A stretch of 7,181 nt of DNA from JANQUM01 sp047630355 (GTDB lineage: Bacteria; Bacteroidota; Bacteroidia; Cytophagales; Spirosomataceae). How positions within the stretch are numbered: the stretch's first letter is position 1; each line of letters begins with the position of its first letter. The stretch lies in contig JBLHXN010000159.1 in the NCBI GenBank assembly GCA_047630355.1, positions 1 to 7,181 on the forward strand, given 5' to 3'. The translations under genes were made by a program, and so were the position numbers. Shown in pieces: positions 5,462 to 7,181 of the stretch. The notes under the pieces are model-generated. The model searched no databases. It was not told the DNA's origin and saw only the letters and a list, made by a program, of their open reading frames with translations.

Positions 5462-7181
5462 GTGAAAAATTTATACATTCCGTTTGTCAGTTGTATCCTC
5501 TTGCTTTTCGTAGCAGAAAATTCACGTGCCCAAAACTGTGTCGGAACATCCGGAGAGGTTCGGTGGAGTTACTGGACAGAAAATATGCCGGCGTATCCTG
5601 ACAGTTCGGATTTATTTGTGTTGGAAGACTTTCCTGATAACCCAAAGGGGATACAAACACTCGGTTTTCTGCAAATTCCTCAGAACTTCACAGACTCTTT
5701 TGCTTCCATGGTAAGGGGATATATCAGCGTTCCGGTTACTGCAAACTACATTTTTAATATTACGGGAGACGACGAAAGTATTTTCTTTTTAAGTACAAAT
5801 CGGTCACCGAGTAATAAAGTAAAACGGGCGGAGGTCCTCACCTGGTCTTACATCACCGAACATGATAAGTTTCCTGAGCAGACATCTACCACAATACAGC
5901 TTGTGGCGGGGCAATATTATTATTTTGAAATGTATAACTTTGAAGGTACTGGCGGTGATCACACAACACTTTATTGGCACAAAGATACCGAAACTGACTG
6001 GCGAATTATTGACTATAATTACATAAATGCGTACGGTTGTGAATCTACTTGTGCCAAACGCGGAACTCCTTGTAACGACGGTAATCCGCTCACAACAGAC
6101 GATCAGGAAGATGGGTTTTGTAACTGCGTTGGCGTTTATCCAACTGCCAATTCTGACGTGGGCGAGCGGGGCAAAGTGGAGGCCTACTACTATGACGATA
6201 TAGATGGTAGCTACGTAGAGAATGATTTGATAAATTCTCCTAAGTTTCCACTCTTACCTGACCGAAAAGAACTGCTTCAGGGGGCGTACGGGCCGCTGGA
6301 ACGATACGCAAAAGATAAATACGGAACTTTGGTACAGGGTTATTTGACTGTACCCGTTTCTGGGAATTACGAATTTGACATTACAGGAGATAATCAGACC
6401 TTCTTCTTTTTGAGTAAAAACGACTCCATTAAGTACAAGCAAACGCATCAGGCGGTAATTTTCAACGGAATAGACGAACACGATTACGATAATTCAAGTT
6501 TTCAACGCATTGCACCACTTTACTTAGAAAAGGGTAAATACTACTATTTTGAATTCAGGCACAAAGAAAATACGTGGCGGGATCATTTTATTTTATACTG
6601 GAAAACTCCCTACCGCACTTCCGAACGCTGGAAGCCCGTTCCTAAGTTTTATCTTTTTGATTATACGGGTGAAATATCCTGTATTCCGCAAGGAACTCCT
6701 TGTGACGATGGTAATGCCTTCACAAATAACGATCAATACAATAATAACTGCGAATGTGTAGGAACGCCGTGCTCAGGTCCTGACTGCGATGATGCCGGAG
6801 CACGCTACCAAGTATTCGATAGTTGTGCACCAACCAGCAATTTATTGACAAGTTCAGAGTTTTCGTGGCAATCTTGTGGAACAGCAGGAGCGAACCCAAA
6901 CCCGACGAGAACGGCTCAAAATCGTTGGATTAAGTATGACTTTAATAATGTTTATACGTTAAATCAAACCCGTATTTGGAATTATAATGTAGCTGCCGTA
7001 ACGGGCAAGGGGTTTAAAAATGTGACGGTAGATTATTCGATGGACGGCGTAACCTGGATTCAGTTAGGCGGCTCGTACTTTTGGCCATTAGCTCCCGGTA
7101 CGTCGGATTATGCAGGTTTCAATGGTCCAAACTTCAATGCTATAAAAGCCCGGCACGTGCTTGTTTCAGCAATAGATAACT
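5462..7181 (+). CDS. Secreted PA14 / discoidin-like multidomain protein, partial (C-terminus outside window)
   Basis: A continuous frame of 573 codons runs from GTG 5462 to the window edge. The nearest in-frame upstream stop is at 5426 and there is no suitable ATG. GTG is preferred because it gives a classic signal peptide (basic VKN, hydrophobic 4-18, cleavage SRA|QNC after residue 23). Modules: PA14-like domain 1 (about 33-190; core VRGYISVPVTANYIFNITGD from 84, then YYYFEMYNFEG and TLYWHKD); Cys-rich linker GTPCNDGN...CNCVG (201-224); PA14-like domain 2 (about 237-405; VQGYLTVPVSGNYEFDITGD from 291); linker GTPCDDGN...CECVG (411-434); and a discoidin/F5-8C-like region from about 449, with RWIKYDF at 488-494 and YSMDGVTWIQLGG ending near 536. 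PA14 and discoidin modules usually bind carbohydrates, so a surface or secreted glycan-binding role is inferred. A C-terminal sorting domain may lie beyond the window. It follows DUF1501 by 51 bases and is probably in the same transcript. Confidence 0.88.
   Translation, partial: MKNLYIPFVSCILLLFVAENSRAQNCVGTSGEVRWSYWTENMPAYPDSSDLFVLEDFPDNPKGIQTLGFLQIPQNFTDSFASMVRGYISVPVTANYIFNITGDDESIFFLSTNRSPSNKVKRAEVLTWSYITEHDKFPEQTSTTIQLVAGQYYYFEMYNFEGTGGDHTTLYWHKDTETDWRIIDYNYINAYGCESTCAKRGTPCNDGNPLTTDDQEDGFCNCVGVYPTANSDVGERGKVEAYYYDDIDGSYVENDLINSPKFPLLPDRKELLQGAYGPLERYAKDKYGTLVQGYLTVPVSGNYEFDITGDNQTFFFLSKNDSIKYKQTHQAVIFNGIDEHDYDNSSFQRIAPLYLEKGKYYYFEFRHKENTWRDHFILYWKTPYRTSERWKPVPKFYLFDYTGEISCIPQGTPCDDGNAFTNNDQYNNNCECVGTPCSGPDCDDAGARYQVFDSCAPTSNLLTSSEFSWQSCGTAGANPNPTRTAQNRWIKYDFNNVYTLNQTRIWNYNVAAVTGKGFKNVTVDYSMDGVTWIQLGGSYFWPLAPGTSDYAGFNGPNFNAIKARHVLVSAIDN
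6062..6133 (+). repeat. Cys-rich linker repeat, copy 1
   Basis: It encodes 24 residues (201-224 of the PA14 protein) with the pattern GTPC-DGN-(x)-T-DDQ-(x)-C-x-CVG. The segment sits between the two PA14-like modules. The Asp/Asn/Gly-rich centre resembles a calcium-binding turn and the three cysteines could form disulfides after export; both roles are inference. This motif recurs in secreted Bacteroidota proteins as a spacer. Confidence 0.75.
6692..6763 (+). repeat. Cys-rich linker repeat, copy 2
   Basis: It encodes residues 411-434 of the PA14 protein and is exactly 630 bases downstream of copy 1. Length is the same 24 residues and the cysteines fall at identical positions (GTPCDDGN...NNDQ...CECVG). 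The DNA is identical over GGAACTCCTTGT but otherwise diverged, so the duplication is old. It separates the second PA14-like module from the discoidin-like module. Confidence 0.75.

Noticed and set aside
5526..6761. Open frames at 5526-5714 (+), 6254-6481 (-) and 6549-6761 (+)
   Set aside because: All lie within the long frame that begins at GTG 5462, which has a signal peptide and recognisable repeated modules; the short frames have neither.

Overview
The window most resembles a chromosomal segment of a Bacteroidota member, probably a Cytophagales/Spirosomaceae-type environmental bacterium. Supporting signs are moderate-to-low GC, mature secreted proteins that begin with Gln after the signal peptide, almost no Shine-Dalgarno sequences, a few TAnnTTTG promoter-like boxes, and a DUF1800/DUF1501 gene pair followed by a PA14-domain secreted protein. 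The assignment rests on protein style only; genus cannot be read from this sequence.

Layout. (1) 1-230, minus strand: the N-terminal part of a small membrane protein with a DUF1648-like segment, running off the left edge. (2) 231-330: a short divergent intergenic region. (3) 331-882, plus: a complete PduO-type cob(I)alamin adenosyltransferase with a TTG start. (4) 879-1090: what looks like a broken small gene that was translationally coupled to the adenosyltransferase (ATGA overlap), now carrying a frameshift and an internal stop. It is followed by about 200 bases of non-coding leader. (5) 1310-1936, plus: a periplasmic LolA-like lipoprotein carrier, closed by a good intrinsic terminator at 1970-2003. 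(6) 2013 to the right edge, plus: a tight gene set of DUF1800 protein (Sec signal), DUF1501 protein (twin-arginine signal, 2-base gap) and a large secreted protein with two PA14-like modules, two Cys-rich Asp/Gly/Asn linkers and a discoidin-like module. The last gene starts at GTG 5462 and is cut by the window end.

How they fit. The adenosyltransferase supplies coenzyme B12. LolA moves lipoproteins across the periplasm. The DUF1800-DUF1501-PA14 set is an envelope or secretion locus whose biochemical role is not established: DUF1501 resembles the alkaline-phosphatase/sulfatase superfamily, and the third protein looks like a glycan- or surface-binding protein. Together they suggest, as inference, processing or display of an extracellular polymer.

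No mobile element, CRISPR array, tRNA or rRNA was seen. The least ordinary parts are the third gene of the secreted-protein locus, the decayed coupled gene after the adenosyltransferase, and the hairpin placed directly before the DUF1800 start.
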